Shown: positions 1-8,442 of the stretch, in pieces
Numbering within the stretch: the stretch's first letter is position 1
Layout of the letters: the number at the start of each line of letters is the position of its first letter
Origin: Paenibacillus_F chitinolyticus_A
GTDB taxonomy: Bacteria > Bacillota > Bacilli > Paenibacillales > NBRC-103111
Length of the DNA stretch: 64,000 nucleotides
Reading direction: 5' to 3'
Assembly: GCF_045038035.1 (NCBI RefSeq)
Contig: NZ_CP173427.1
Span: 1,550,001 to 1,614,000, forward strand
Program-made: the position numbers and the translations under genes
The notes under the pieces: generated by a model
What the model was told of the DNA's origin: nothing
The model's input: the letters and a program-made list of their open reading frames with translations, nothing else
Database searches by the model: none

Positions 1-2670
1 TATGCCAAATACAAGGAGACTGCCATTGAGCAGGATTATGTGATCCGGCGCTTGAAAGCGGATTACGAGAGTGAGAATCTGGAGCAGACCGAACGGGACA
101 ATGTCCGGCTGGAAGAAGAGCTGCGACAGCTTGCGGATGATATTGACCTTGCCGCCCGGTTGCAGGCGGAAGCCCGGGACAAGCAGCAGGATGCTTACCA
201 GCGCTGGCAGAACCATGCTGCGGAGAAGCGCAAGAAAGAGCTGCACGAGGACATTGCCCGGCTCACCGCTCAACAGAGCGAGGGAGAGAGGCTCTTGCTC
301 ACGTATCGGAGACAAATTGAACGGGAGCTTCAGCTATTGGCGAACTTGTACGATTGGCCGGACAATCCGTACTGGACATGGAAGCCTGGAGAGAGGGAGA
401 CGCTTCGCAGTTATCAGGAGAGCCTGGCGCGTCTTGACGCTGTGGCACGTTGCGGAATCATTGAAGTCCATGAGGAAGAAGAGTGGACACGGGATCTGGC
501 TGAGATTGGAGAAGGTCTAACGGCGTGGCGTGACAGGATGCTCGTTCAACATAACCAGTTGCAGGAAAAGCTGGGTGAAACGGACGCTCGAATCGAAGAG
601 TTAAGAACGATCATTCGTGATCTGGAGCAGCAGAAGCGCAGCTATGCCGAACCGGTGCGCCAGTTGAAGGGCATCTTGGAGGAACGGCTGCGGGGCCGCT
701 CGGCGGTTTGGGTGTTTTGCGAGCACATGGAGCTCAAGGAAGAGCTTTGGCGTAATGCGGTGGAAGGGTATTTGAACACCCAGCACTTCGATCTGTTGGT
801 TGAACCGGAATGTTTCGCAGAGGCATTGTCTATTTATGAAAGGGAGAAGCGAACCTATCGGCTGGAAGGCGTCGGTCTCGTCGATACGGAGAAGGAGAAG
901 CGGTATTTGGGAACGGCCGTAATCGGTTCCCTGGCACTCGAGCTGCAGGCGGAGCATCCCGTAATCCAGGCGCACGTCGAGCATTTGCTGGGCAAGGTGA
1001 TGAAGGCTGCAAACGAGCAGGAACTGCGACACCATCGTACAGCGGTGACCCAATCATGCATGGTTTACAACAACCTGGTAGCCCGGCAGATGCGCAAGGA
1101 GCAATACGAGGTTCCGTTCATAGGCGCCAAAGCGATCGCCCGCCAGTTGGAAATCCGCCGCTCCGAGCTGGTGTCTGCCCAGGACGAACGGCGCATGCTG
1201 TATGCTTGGGGTGAACACCTTTCCGAATGGATCGGCAAATTGAAGGAAACGGGCTGTACCAAGCTTGCCGACCATCTTGGCCTGATGCGGCATATCCACG
1301 AATGCTCGGAAATGCTGTTGCAGAAGACAGAGGAACTGAATGGTCTCGATTTCAGCGAAGCGGAGCGGCTGCAGGCGGAGTATGAGCAGTGGAAGAAGGA
1401 TGAACAGAAGTGGCAACAAAAATGGGGATCCTTACTCCAAAAGCAAACGGAAACCGAATCGAAAAAGTCCGAAGCGGAAGGAAAGCTGCACTTGCTTCGG
1501 ATTAAGGTGCAAGAGTACGAAGCCGCAGGGTGGAATTGGATCAATGAGCACGGCAGCGAGCGGGAAGCGGGAGCGATGCAAAGATACGAAGAAGCATGCA
1601 ATTCGTCCGCCTCCACTTGGCAGAAAATCCAAAATTGGGAAGGCAGCTGGAAGGGTCAGCAGACACTGCGCGACAGCCAGTTCAACAAGCTGCAATTAAT
1701 GCGGCAAAAATATAATATCGATCAAAATTTTATCGCCGACATCCAGAAGGTCACGAACGAGGATTACGATCGGCTGCTTGAAACGATCGAACACCTGAAT
1801 ATTCCGGAATATCAGGATAAAGTTGCGGCGGCTTTGAAAGAATCGGAAGAGGAGTTCAAGTCCCACTTTATTTTTCGGTTAAGGGAAGCGATCGAGATGG
1901 CCCGTAGGGAGTTTCACGAGCTGAACTATGCGCTGAGGCATTTTCCTTTTTCCGACGACAAGTATCATTTTGAGGTTTCCCCTAGTGAACGTTACAAGCG
2001 CTTCTATGATGCCGTGATGGATCCCATGCTTTTGGAAAAGGGTTCATTGTTCGAATTACCGGACAATGATCGTACCGAGGTTCTGCATGAGTTGTTCGAT
2101 CTTCTGGTCAAAGGTGAGGCCGGACAATTGGAGGAGTTCTCGGACTATCGGCAATACTTGGATTTCGATATTATCGTAACATCCGGCAACGGCAAATACC
2201 GCTTCTCGCAAGTGCTGAAGGAGAAATCGGGAGGCGAGACGCAGACACCGTTCTATATTGCGATATTGGCTTCCTTCCACCACTTATATTCCGGAAAAAG
2301 CACGCGGCTTGTCATTTTCGATGAAGCGTTCAATAAAATGGACGAGCAGCGGATTCAATCCAGTCTGCGGTTGATTAAGCAAATGGGTCTGCAGCTGATT
2401 GCCGCCGTTCCCGATGAGAAGATGCAGCATATGGCTCCTGAGGTGTCCACCACGCTGTTCGTCAGCAAGCATAACTACCAGTGTTATGTAGACATGATTG
2501 ACAAATGGGACAACGGGGCGGAAGACGAGATGGCGAGAGCGGGAGCCGTGGAAATAGCGGAATATGAGGCTGAGGCGGCTGCCGCATCGAATTTATCGAA
2601 CGTTGACAACGGGAAATCCCCCTCAGCCGATGATGCGGATGAAGGAAACGGTCAAGGCTTTTTATTCTAG
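1..2670 (+). CDS. jetC: Wadjet SMC-like ATPase JetC (5' end outside window)
   Basis: This is the C-terminal ~890 residues of an SMC/MksB-like ATPase of the Wadjet anti-plasmid system. The frame is open from base 1, so the true start lies upstream and the internal GTG at 40 need not be a start. Long charged coiled coils fill most of the visible part, with a hinge-like globular stretch at roughly 215-340. Near the C-terminus is the ABC signature SGGE (nt ~2227) followed by the Walker B segment VIFDEAFNKMD (nt ~2311-2343), so the head domain is complete. The acidic, low-complexity tail after nt 2510 is typical of a disordered end. The family loads on and extrudes small circular DNA so that JetD can cut it. 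jetD follows after 24 bp, which supports the assignment. jetA and jetB would be expected upstream of the window. Confidence 0.85.
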   Translation, partial: YAKYKETAIEQDYVIRRLKADYESENLEQTERDNVRLEEELRQLADDIDLAARLQAEARDKQQDAYQRWQNHAAEKRKKELHEDIARLTAQQSEGERLLLTYRRQIERELQLLANLYDWPDNPYWTWKPGERETLRSYQESLARLDAVARCGIIEVHEEEEWTRDLAEIGEGLTAWRDRMLVQHNQLQEKLGETDARIEELRTIIRDLEQQKRSYAEPVRQLKGILEERLRGRSAVWVFCEHMELKEELWRNAVEGYLNTQHFDLLVEPECFAEALSIYEREKRTYRLEGVGLVDTEKEKRYLGTAVIGSLALELQAEHPVIQAHVEHLLGKVMKAANEQELRHHRTAVTQSCMVYNNLVARQMRKEQYEVPFIGAKAIARQLEIRRSELVSAQDERRMLYAWGEHLSEWIGKLKETGCTKLADHLGLMRHIHECSEMLLQKTEELNGLDFSEAERLQAEYEQWKKDEQKWQQKWGSLLQKQTETESKKSEAEGKLHLLRIKVQEYEAAGWNWINEHGSEREAGAMQRYEEACNSSASTWQKIQNWEGSWKGQQTLRDSQFNKLQLMRQKYNIDQNFIADIQKVTNEDYDRLLETIEHLNIPEYQDKVAAALKESEEEFKSHFIFRLREAIEMARREFHELNYALRHFPFSDDKYHFEVSPSERYKRFYDAVMDPMLLEKGSLFELPDNDRTEVLHELFDLLVKGEAGQLEEFSDYRQYLDFDIIVTSGNGKYRFSQVLKEKSGGETQTPFYIAILASFHHLYSGKSTRLVIFDEAFNKMDEQRIQSSLRLIKQMGLQLIAAVPDEKMQHMAPEVSTTLFVSKHNYQCYVDMIDKWDNGAEDEMARAGAVEIAEYEAEAAAASNLSNVDNGKSPSADDADEGNGQGFLF

Positions 2671-2694
2671 ATTTTATGGTAAGGGGTGATCTGC

Positions 2695-3969
2695 TTGGAG
2701 ATTCATGAAACGCCATATAAATCCAAATTTGTCTCCCAGCTGCTAAACCTCCTGTTGGACAAATACGAGTTAAGCCAGTCTTTTGTAACCGGGCAGCCTT
2801 CCAAGCAAAGGCCGCAGCTATCTCTTAACAAAAGTCCATTCTGGCAAGATTATACAGACGAAATGGATTTCCGTAAACGAATTTGGATCAACGAAGCAGC
2901 TTCCGAGTTGGAGCGGCTCGGACTTGTTGAACTCAATTGGGCCCGGTTTCGCACCGGCGAGCAGTTGGAAAGAATCTATCTGCGATGGAGTGAGTTGAAG
3001 ACGGCTTATCGCGTTGCGGGGCGGATGCCGAAGCGGGACAAGCTGGAACGCTTGCGGCACATCCTTACTCCCTTATCCCGCCATCCTTGGGAATGGGTCA
3101 GGGTGTGGTCTGAACAAGCCGATGTATCGCTAGCCGAAGGTAAAACTGCCCACCTGGAGGTGGACGATCCAGAGGGGTATAAGGATCTTGTTTGTGTATT
3201 GCTGGAGCTTCCTAGGCTCGAGCGAGCCGTTCCAATAAGATTACTTAGCCAGAAGCTGTTCAAGGACTCCAAGCACATGGAAAGAAACGTTCAACGAAGG
3301 TTGCTTTCGCTCGCCAAGCAGGCATCAGGAGAGGAGCGTGAAACCGAGGAAGAATGGCTTGATTTCCTCGGGGTGGCCAAAAATCCACAAATTGTGCTGG
3401 TAAGCGGGCCTCTTTCATTCCGTACTACCGACAGTCGTAAGGTTGATATTGGAGTGTTTGCCGGTGGGGTTGGCTTATCGGATAAAACGGTGGAAGAAAT
3501 GTATCAAGTGCAAACAGTTGCCACTCGGATAGTAACAATTGAAAACTTGGCGACTTATCATCTGTGGCTCGAACACGCTTCCGAGCTCCGTGACACAGAG
3601 CTTGTTCTATATACCGGGGGATTTCCCCATCGGTCATTGCAATCCTTTTTGTGTAGACTGGCAGAGCATTTGGCCTCGGCATCGGAAAAGAACATTGAAG
3701 TGTATCATTGGGGTGATATTGATCTGGGAGGAATCCGGATTTTTGAATACCTGCGGAAGAAATTCTTTTCTAATCTGAGGCCCATGCTAATGGATGCGGA
3801 GACGCTTCTTCGTTACGAGTCCTCAGCGGCGTCAATCAGCGATGAATATGCCGGAAAGCTTGAGGAGGCTCTAAAGGATACCCGACTGACCCATTGGAGG
3901 CAGGTGCTGCAAACGATGCTTGATCGAAGGATACGCTTGGAACAGGAAAGTATTGTGGAATTGGATTAA
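2695..3969 (+). CDS. jetD: Wadjet nuclease subunit JetD (DUF3322/DUF2220)
   Basis: A 424-residue protein matching JetD, the Toprim-related nuclease that cleaves DNA trapped by the JetABC SMC complex. I chose TTG at 2695 because AAGGGGTG at 2681-2688 lies at ideal distance; an in-frame GTG at 2686 is part of that ribosome binding site. The N-terminal half (about 1-200) is the DUF3322-like winged-helix arm. The C-terminal half carries a conserved Toprim-like stretch with WGDIDLGG at about residue 336, and an upstream TIEN motif (nt ~3537) typical of the metal site. Length is close to the family norm (about 380-420). It directly follows jetC and is followed by non-coding sequence, so it ends the operon. 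Confidence 0.87.
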   Translation: MEIHETPYKSKFVSQLLNLLLDKYELSQSFVTGQPSKQRPQLSLNKSPFWQDYTDEMDFRKRIWINEAASELERLGLVELNWARFRTGEQLERIYLRWSELKTAYRVAGRMPKRDKLERLRHILTPLSRHPWEWVRVWSEQADVSLAEGKTAHLEVDDPEGYKDLVCVLLELPRLERAVPIRLLSQKLFKDSKHMERNVQRRLLSLAKQASGEERETEEEWLDFLGVAKNPQIVLVSGPLSFRTTDSRKVDIGVFAGGVGLSDKTVEEMYQVQTVATRIVTIENLATYHLWLEHASELRDTELVLYTGGFPHRSLQSFLCRLAEHLASASEKNIEVYHWGDIDLGGIRIFEYLRKKFFSNLRPMLMDAETLLRYESSAASISDEYAGKLEEALKDTRLTHWRQVLQTMLDRRIRLEQESIVELD

Positions 3970-4061
3970 AGAAGAAAACAATGGACATTAACTTTCTGAC
4001 TTTTTGTTATGGAGGAAAACCAGACCACTCATCTTTGACGAGGGGTTCAGGTAACGTTCTT

Positions 4062-4200
4062 GTATTCACGAATCCGAGAACCTTAAGGCAGCGTAGCTGC
4101 CGGCCGCGACGCGGTTAGGTTCGCAGGGTTGTCTGCATGAATCTTCTCCCCCGAAATGCCTCGGGCAGACCAAGGGCCGTATGGCCCGAAGCGTGAATAC
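4062..4200 (+). ncRNA. multi-stem structured RNA candidate (HEARO/omega-RNA-like?)
   Basis: The gene-free interval 3970-4315 holds a compact set of complementary segments. An outer 9-bp stem (GTATTCACG 4062-4070 with CGTGAATAC 4192-4200) encloses the hairpins GGCAGC/GCTGCC (4087-4101), CCGC/GCGG (4104-4114) and GGGCC/GGCCC (4174-4187), plus a 6-bp stem GTCTGC/GCAGAC (4131-4136 with 4165-4170) around CCCGA/TCGGG. There is no reading frame of note and no U-tail, so it is not a simple terminator. This architecture resembles stand-alone mobile structured RNAs such as HEARO (IscB omega-RNA), but I cannot confirm the family. Strand is assumed from the neighbouring genes. Confidence 0.4.
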
Positions 4201-4249
4201 GGTGTTAGCTGATGTTGCTGACTACCTTGAAATAGCCCGTACGATCTTT

Positions 4250-4278
4250 ATGAAATTTCATTAAGTACGTGTTATAAT
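4250..4278 (+). promoter_or_regulatory. extended -10 promoter with palindromic operator, toxin-antitoxin operon
   Basis: TG-T-TATAAT (4270-4278) is an extended -10 element. Just upstream, at the -35 position, lies the perfect palindrome ATGAAATTTCAT (4250-4261), a good candidate operator for autoregulation by the downstream antitoxin. No good -35 hexamer is visible, as is common for extended -10 promoters. Confidence 0.6.
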
Positions 4279-4315
4279 AAAATTAATTTAGCCTTTCTAG
4301 ATAGGGGTTGATCGA

Positions 4316-4552
4316 ATGGCAGTTTCAAAAGATCATTTGAACAAATTAATTCAACAATTACCTGAAGAAGCCCTTCCAATCGCTGCTGATTTCTTGGAAA
4401 AATTAGTCACAAATAAAGAGTATCGTCATATCCCTTGGGATGATGAGCCAACTACTCAAGATGATATTGAAGCAATTAAAAAAGCTAAAGAATCCTTTAG
4501 ACGTGGCGAGAGTATTAAACTTAAGGATGTTATCGATGACTTACTCAATTGA
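4316..4552 (+). CDS. RelB-like antitoxin
   Basis: A 78-residue acidic protein, starting at ATG 4316 behind AGGGG (4302-4306). The N-terminal half is helical (DHLNKLIQQLPEEAL, then DFLEKLV). The C-terminal half, with EAIKKAKE and GESIKLKDVIDDLL, is the typical toxin-wrapping tail of RelB/DUF2281-type antitoxins. It overlaps the toxin gene by 17 bp, a classical antitoxin-first arrangement. It should neutralise the downstream RelE-type toxin and repress the operon, with the palindrome at 4250-4261 as a likely binding site. The exact antitoxin subfamily is uncertain. Confidence 0.75.
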   Translation: MAVSKDHLNKLIQQLPEEALPIAADFLEKLVTNKEYRHIPWDDEPTTQDDIEAIKKAKESFRRGESIKLKDVIDDLLN

Positions 4553-4802
4553 GTTCTATAAAGATGCTCTTAAGTATTTACAAAAATTAGATAGGACGAA
4601 TCGTATTCGAATTACTCAACATCTACAAATTCTCTGTGAAGACCCTTATCATCCAGAGCTCGATATCAAAAGGATGCAAGGAACAATGGACGAATATCGA
4701 TTACGAGTGGGTTCTTATCGAATTATTTATTCAGTTGAGAATGATAAGTTACTTATCCAAGTAATTAAAATTGGCTCTCGTGGTGATGTATATAAATCTT
4801 AA
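4536..4802 (+). CDS. RelE/ParE-type toxin
   Basis: An 88-residue protein from ATG 4536, inside the end of the antitoxin gene, with AAGGATG at 4523-4529 as ribosome binding site. The sequence follows the RelE fold: YSIEFYKDALKYLQKL at the start, the central DIKRMQG and YRLRVGSYRIIYSV strands with the conserved Arg residues, and a final strand VIKIGSRGDVY. RelE members cleave mRNA on the ribosome, while ParE relatives poison gyrase; the R-x-G-x-Y-R-I-I-Y pattern favours a RelE-type mRNA endonuclease. A hairpin with a T-run follows (4808-4838), closing a two-gene operon. Confidence 0.85.
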   Translation: MTYSIEFYKDALKYLQKLDRTNRIRITQHLQILCEDPYHPELDIKRMQGTMDEYRLRVGSYRIIYSVENDKLLIQVIKIGSRGDVYKS

Positions 4803-4807
4803 CTTCT

Positions 4808-4838
4808 AGGTCTATTCTTACAGGGTAGGCCTTTTTAC
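4808..4838 (+). terminator. rho-independent terminator after toxin gene
   Basis: AGGTCTA (4808-4814) pairs with TAGGCCT (4826-4832), using one G-U pair, and is followed by TTTT. It lies six bases after the toxin stop codon. Confidence 0.65.
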
Positions 4839-4916
4839 TTTTCTTCAGATCTTCAGCAATTTCAGCTAACGGCGCGGTTTGCGAAGTAAGGGTGGACGAG
4901 CTACATGGGCGATATG

Positions 4917-4938
4917 CCGGTCCGTGGGGACCGGTTTT
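4917..4938 (+). terminator. terminator-like hairpin
   Basis: CCGGTCC (4917-4923) and GGACCGG (4928-4934) form a 7-bp stem with a 4-base loop, followed by TTTT. No intact gene ends just upstream, so it may be a relic of a lost gene or a second barrier before the next promoter. Confidence 0.45.
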
Positions 4939-4966
4939 CTGCTTCTACAGGATTCGGGGCGGTTTA

Positions 4967-4975
4967 TGTTATACT
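4967..4975 (+). promoter_or_regulatory. extended -10 promoter for the second antitoxin
   Basis: TG-T-TATACT (4967-4975) has the extended -10 form, 45 bp before the start at 5020. It has the same TGTTATA core as the promoters at 4270-4278 and 11367-11375. Confidence 0.5.
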
Positions 4976-5019
4976 GGTGATAAAAGAGCGGAAAAGCTTA
5001 TGACATGGGGTGACATCGA

Positions 5020-5289
5020 ATGGAAAAGGTCAATTCACCGGAAGAGTTGATGGAGAACATATCGAATATGAGCCGCGACAACTCCGTGTACCACTTTCAT
5101 ATTCCAGGAAAGGGAAAGTTCACTCTCGTCTTGCAAGAGGAAGAGCAGCGGTCCATTCAAGCTGACGTTGAGTCTAATCCGGAATTGAAGGTCATGATTG
5201 AACAAAGCAGGAAGGAATTCAAGCTTGGCAAAGCCTTGAGCACATCGGAGTTACTGAAATCCTTATCTCCCGAGGACTTTCGATCATGA
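5020..5289 (+). CDS. antitoxin-like protein, apparently orphaned
   Basis: An 89-residue protein starting at ATG 5020. The C-terminal part (MIEQSRKEFKLGKALSTSELLKSL) has the amphipathic pattern of RelB/Phd-type antitoxin tails, and the N-terminal half has short strands (YHFHIPGKGKFTLVL). Its stop codon overlaps an ATG in the ATGA manner, and the next frame begins MNRVVLWSP, which looks like a RelE/ParE toxin start but stops after 31 residues. It therefore seems to be an antitoxin whose partner has decayed. The function is inferred from layout and tail pattern only. Confidence 0.55.
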   Translation: MEKVNSPEELMENISNMSRDNSVYHFHIPGKGKFTLVLQEEEQRSIQADVESNPELKVMIEQSRKEFKLGKALSTSELLKSLSPEDFRS

Positions 5290-5381
5290 ACCGCGTAGTT
5301 TTATGGTCTCCGGCAGTAAGCTCCCCCAGTTTCGCAGCGAGTGATTTTCTCCCGAGAAAACGTATGATTTCATATAATTGA
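5286..5381 (+). pseudogene. remnant of a RelE/ParE-type toxin gene
   Basis: The frame starting at ATG 5286 overlaps the upstream antitoxin stop by four bases (ATGA). It encodes a start typical of ParE/RelE toxins (VVLWSPAV) but ends at TGA 5379-5381 after 31 codons, and no continuation is recognisable before the insertion sequence begins near 5444. A real toxin would be about 90-100 residues. The downstream part was probably lost by deletion, possibly connected with the IS insertion. Confidence 0.45.
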
Positions 5382-5443
5382 GTGTTTTGCATAATTCCGT
5401 TTCAGAGAAGAAGCGATAGCATATTCACTGTCGTTAAGGGGTA

Positions 5444-6796
5444 ATTTTCGAAAATGGTATTATATGGATGAAGAAAAGGGCAGACTTGCAGAATTTTAGA
5501 ACAGCTCGTTTTTTAAGCGGCAGCCCGTTTTGAATGATGAGAAACGGCGAGCGCAGATGCAAGCAGAACAATGGCATTCAAATACTGGTGAGTTGTGACT
5601 TTTTGAATGCCCCGGACATGTGCGGCGTCTGCCGTCAAATAGGTTTTCAATCGGGAGTTGCAGCGTTCTACGCTGGTTCGTTCATTGTAAAGTTCCTTCC
5701 AACGCTTTGTATCCCGATGAGGGATGCTGTATCGCCGGAGATCATCCTTCGCATTTACTTTGACGACCATTCCATAGTTTGAAGACGAGCAGGCAGCCAT
5801 GCCAAGCGGACAGTCGACTTTACCCGTGGCATGCGGGCAGCGAAATTTATGCATATCGCCGTCAACTCCCCAGTATGTCATCGCATAACCCATGGAACAG
5901 CACGGTGTTCCGTTCGAGGTCATGCCAGCAGGCGGTTCCTTCTCCCCCCGAAGATTAAGGGGAATGATGGCTTGTGCCTTGACGTTGCGGGCGGCCTCAT
6001 AAACTTTCATTTGGTCATAGCCCGCATCGAGTATGAAAAATCGTGTGCTCGTCCTGGACGCTGTTTTCTCGATCAGGCCCGGCGCCATTTCTCCATCATT
6101 GACATGCGCCGGCGTTACTTCCAAGGCGATCGGCAATTCACCTTTCGTATCGACCGCCAGATGAATTTTGTAACCAAACCATGTGATTTTATTGCCGAAG
6201 GAATCAATTTTTGCGCCCCAGTTCGCATTACCCGTTTGCTCGCTTTTGCGTTTGGGCTGCTTTTTCTCGTAAGCGCAGAGAGCGGCGCTGTCTATGGCGA
6301 CGTTACTGCCTTCTATGATACCTTCCTGCTGACAGCGTGTGACCAAATCCTCAAAAAGCCGTTTTGCCAAGTCCTTTCTCGTCAGTTCTGAGAAGACTCG
6401 GCTTAATGTGGATATGGAAGGAGCTTCTCGATCCAGCGGAAGACCACACTGATAACGAAACCGGAGATCCGTATCCAAACGCTTATGCAACCCTGAAAAG
6501 GTACTTATTCCTTCAAGCGGCGCAGCCAAGAGTGCTCGTAGAATACCTTGTCTGCAGTATCCCTCAGCGCCTCGGGGTGAACGGCTTCTCAGTTCCTTGG
6601 CATACGGTCTCAGATCGAGAGAGCTGAAGAAGATCGGCAATCTCTCTTTGGGTTGAATTTTTAAAAGTTCTTCGAAGGAAAACAGACATTCTTGGAGAAT
6701 ATACAAAGTGACTTCCTCCATCCTTGAGGTTTTTGGGTTTGGTCACTTGAAAACTTCTCAAAGTTGGGGTGAAGTCCCTTTTTTATGTCCGAAAAT
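5444..6796 (-). mobile_element. insertion sequence with DDE transposase (IS1182/IS5-like)
   Basis: A single transposase gene on the minus strand is flanked by short imperfect inverted sequences. ATTTTCG (5444-5450) on the left mirrors CGAAAAT (6790-6796) on the right, followed inward on both sides by an AAAAGGG...ACTT pattern (left near 5474, right read on the minus strand near 6784). No clear target duplication was found, so the exact ends are tentative. The element separates the broken toxin-antitoxin remnant from the pRiA4b-like gene cluster. Confidence 0.6.
5513..6721 (-). CDS. IS1182/IS5-like transposase
   Basis: A transposase of about 402 residues with an N-terminal DUF772-type region (pattern LDTDLRFRYQCGL) and a DDE catalytic core. 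Visible candidates are AIDSAAL (first Asp), FILDAGYD (second Asp) and SVERCNSRLK (Glu). This is full length for the family and shows no frameshift, so it may be active. ATG at 6721 has AAGG directly against it, too close for good initiation; TTG at 6706, six codons later, has GGAGG at a normal distance and could be the real start. Family placement between IS1182 and IS5 relatives is uncertain. Confidence 0.85.
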   Translation of the reverse strand: MEEVTLYILQECLFSFEELLKIQPKERLPIFFSSLDLRPYAKELRSRSPRGAEGYCRQGILRALLAAPLEGISTFSGLHKRLDTDLRFRYQCGLPLDREAPSISTLSRVFSELTRKDLAKRLFEDLVTRCQQEGIIEGSNVAIDSAALCAYEKKQPKRKSEQTGNANWGAKIDSFGNKITWFGYKIHLAVDTKGELPIALEVTPAHVNDGEMAPGLIEKTASRTSTRFFILDAGYDQMKVYEAARNVKAQAIIPLNLRGEKEPPAGMTSNGTPCCSMGYAMTYWGVDGDMHKFRCPHATGKVDCPLGMAACSSSNYGMVVKVNAKDDLRRYSIPHRDTKRWKELYNERTSVERCNSRLKTYLTADAAHVRGIQKVTTHQYLNAIVLLASALAVSHHSKRAAA

Positions 6797-7052
6797 CCTT
6801 ACGGCTCAAGGCCTCAGATTACTGCAAAACGCTCAATTATTCATTCTTGAAACAGAAGCTATACTCACCAATCCCATTATAGGCAAAGCTTATACTGAGG
6901 AAGACAGACCTATGCGGGACTGTCGCGTATCATTGTGAAGAGGTCTAGGATTTCTTTTGAACAGCAGGAGAATGAAGTTTAGAATGTTCCTGTTTTGTTT
7001 CCCGGAGAGAAATGAAAATGATTGCTCAGATTTATAATTGGGAGGAGAACAG

Positions 7053-7208
7053 TTGGCTATGCCCCTGCCAAATAAGTTGGACCGACAAATGTCTGAGGAT
7101 GAATGCAGCATTGACGATATCCTAGAATCGGCTGGAGTTTTAACTCCGGAACAAGCTGCGCATTTGACTGATGAAATCAAAAGGATGCGCGAAGAAGAAT
7201 GGGAATGA
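7053..7208 (+). CDS. small acidic hypothetical protein
   Basis: A 51-codon frame starting at TTG 7053 (or ATG 7059, 49 residues), behind a strong GGAGGAG at 7041-7047. The product contains a compact helical pattern (SIDDILESAGVLTPEQAAHL and a charged tail KRMREEEWE). I do not recognise a family. The good ribosome binding site and coding-like composition support it. The stretch 6797-7052 upstream holds no gene I can support. Confidence 0.5.
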   Translation: MAMPLPNKLDRQMSEDECSIDDILESAGVLTPEQAAHLTDEIKRMREEEWE

Positions 7209-7296
7209 ATCTAAATAGCCTACCCATTGTAATTCCAACCGGGATACAGTGGGTTTGTTTATATACTCGGAATACTTAAAAGGAGAACAGACGATC

Positions 7297-8430
7297 ATGC
7301 TTTATAGATGCAGAATCGAACTGAATGAGATTGCCCCGAAGATTTGGCGGGAGTTTCAATTTCATCCGGACGTGACGTTTCATCAGCTTCACAAAATCAT
7401 CCAATCGGTCATGGGTTGGGAAAATTACCATTTATACGAGTTTCATGTGAAAGAAAAGGTGATCGGTCTGCCCGATCCGACATTCGAGCATATAGAAGAC
7501 CGCGAGGTGCTGAATGCACGGAGGGAAATCGTTCAGAAGCATGTTCACGAAGAAAACACCGTATTTACATACGTGTATGATTTTGGAGATGATTGGCAGC
7601 ACACGGTTACGTTGATCAAAATCGACGCATCGACATCCGACCCGGCACCCTTGTGTCTAGATGGTGCCCGCGGCTGTCCGCAGGAAGATGTGGGAGGCGT
7701 GTGGGGGCATCAGCATATGCTGGAAGTACTGCTTACTCCCAATCATCCGGAGCGGGATCATTTTATAGGCTGGGTTCGAGAAGGATATGATCCCGAACAT
7801 TTCTCCTGCGAAGAAGTGAATCAGGAGCTTGAGCGGCAGAAGGACAAGCTGATCCCCAAGTCACTGGTTAAGCGGCCGGTAGGGAAAAAGCCTGTGAAGC
7901 TGACGAAGTCTGCTCTGAATAAGCATCTGAAGCAGCTAAATAGCGACCAGCTTATCGATTTGGTGAAGGCTTGTTATGGCGCCAGCAAAGATATGGAGAA
8001 GTTTCTTGCTGTAAGAATACTGGGCGATGAAGCAGTAGAGTCTCTCTTTCAAGAGTATTGCAAGAAGGTTGAGAAAGAGTTTTTCCCTGAGCGGGGATTT
8101 GGCAAGCTGAGACTCCAGGAAGCGAAACATGCGATTTCGGAATTCGAGAGATTGACTGGAAATTCCAGGTACGCCCTGGAATTGAAGCTGGTCTACGTTG
8201 AAAATGGAGTTGATTTCACCCTAAGCTACGGGGATATTGATGAACGCTTCTACTACAGCATGGTGTCCATGTATGCCGATATCATTGATCAAGTAAATGA
8301 AGATGAAACAGCCGAGTTGTTCGACGAATTCGAGGAACGTCTCGAAGCCGTTGTTTCGAAAACAGAAGGGATCGGCTGGGGTTTTCATGACAATTTGGCT
8401 AATCTGCACGCTCAAATAAGATGGATTTAG
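7297..8430 (+). CDS. pRiA4b ORF-3-like protein with DUF6155-like C-terminus
   Basis: A 377-residue protein from ATG 7297 behind AAAAGGAG (7278-7285). Residues 1 to about 180 match the plasmid pRiA4b ORF-3 domain (starts RCRIELNEIAPKIWRE; later VYDFGDDWQHTVTLI and GGVWGH). After a basic linker, residues from about 205 match a helical DUF6155-type domain (LNKHLKQLNSDQLIDLVKAC). The pRiA4b domain is widespread on plasmids and mobile regions and its biochemical role is unknown. It is followed by a UPF0158 gene after 12 bp, suggesting co-transcription. Confidence 0.8.
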   Translation: MLYRCRIELNEIAPKIWREFQFHPDVTFHQLHKIIQSVMGWENYHLYEFHVKEKVIGLPDPTFEHIEDREVLNARREIVQKHVHEENTVFTYVYDFGDDWQHTVTLIKIDASTSDPAPLCLDGARGCPQEDVGGVWGHQHMLEVLLTPNHPERDHFIGWVREGYDPEHFSCEEVNQELERQKDKLIPKSLVKRPVGKKPVKLTKSALNKHLKQLNSDQLIDLVKACYGASKDMEKFLAVRILGDEAVESLFQEYCKKVEKEFFPERGFGKLRLQEAKHAISEFERLTGNSRYALELKLVYVENGVDFTLSYGDIDERFYYSMVSMYADIIDQVNEDETAELFDEFEERLEAVVSKTEGIGWGFHDNLANLHAQIRWI

Positions 8431-8442
8431 GTGGGGAACTTA

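Noticed and set aside
1054..1699. Long alternative frames within jetC on both strands
   Set aside because: Shadow frames produced by codon bias in a coiled-coil gene; the jetC frame carries the ABC signature and Walker B.
5534..6627. Several plus-strand frames inside the insertion sequence
   Set aside because: They are antisense to a full-length transposase with intact DDE motifs and have no ribosome binding sites of their own.
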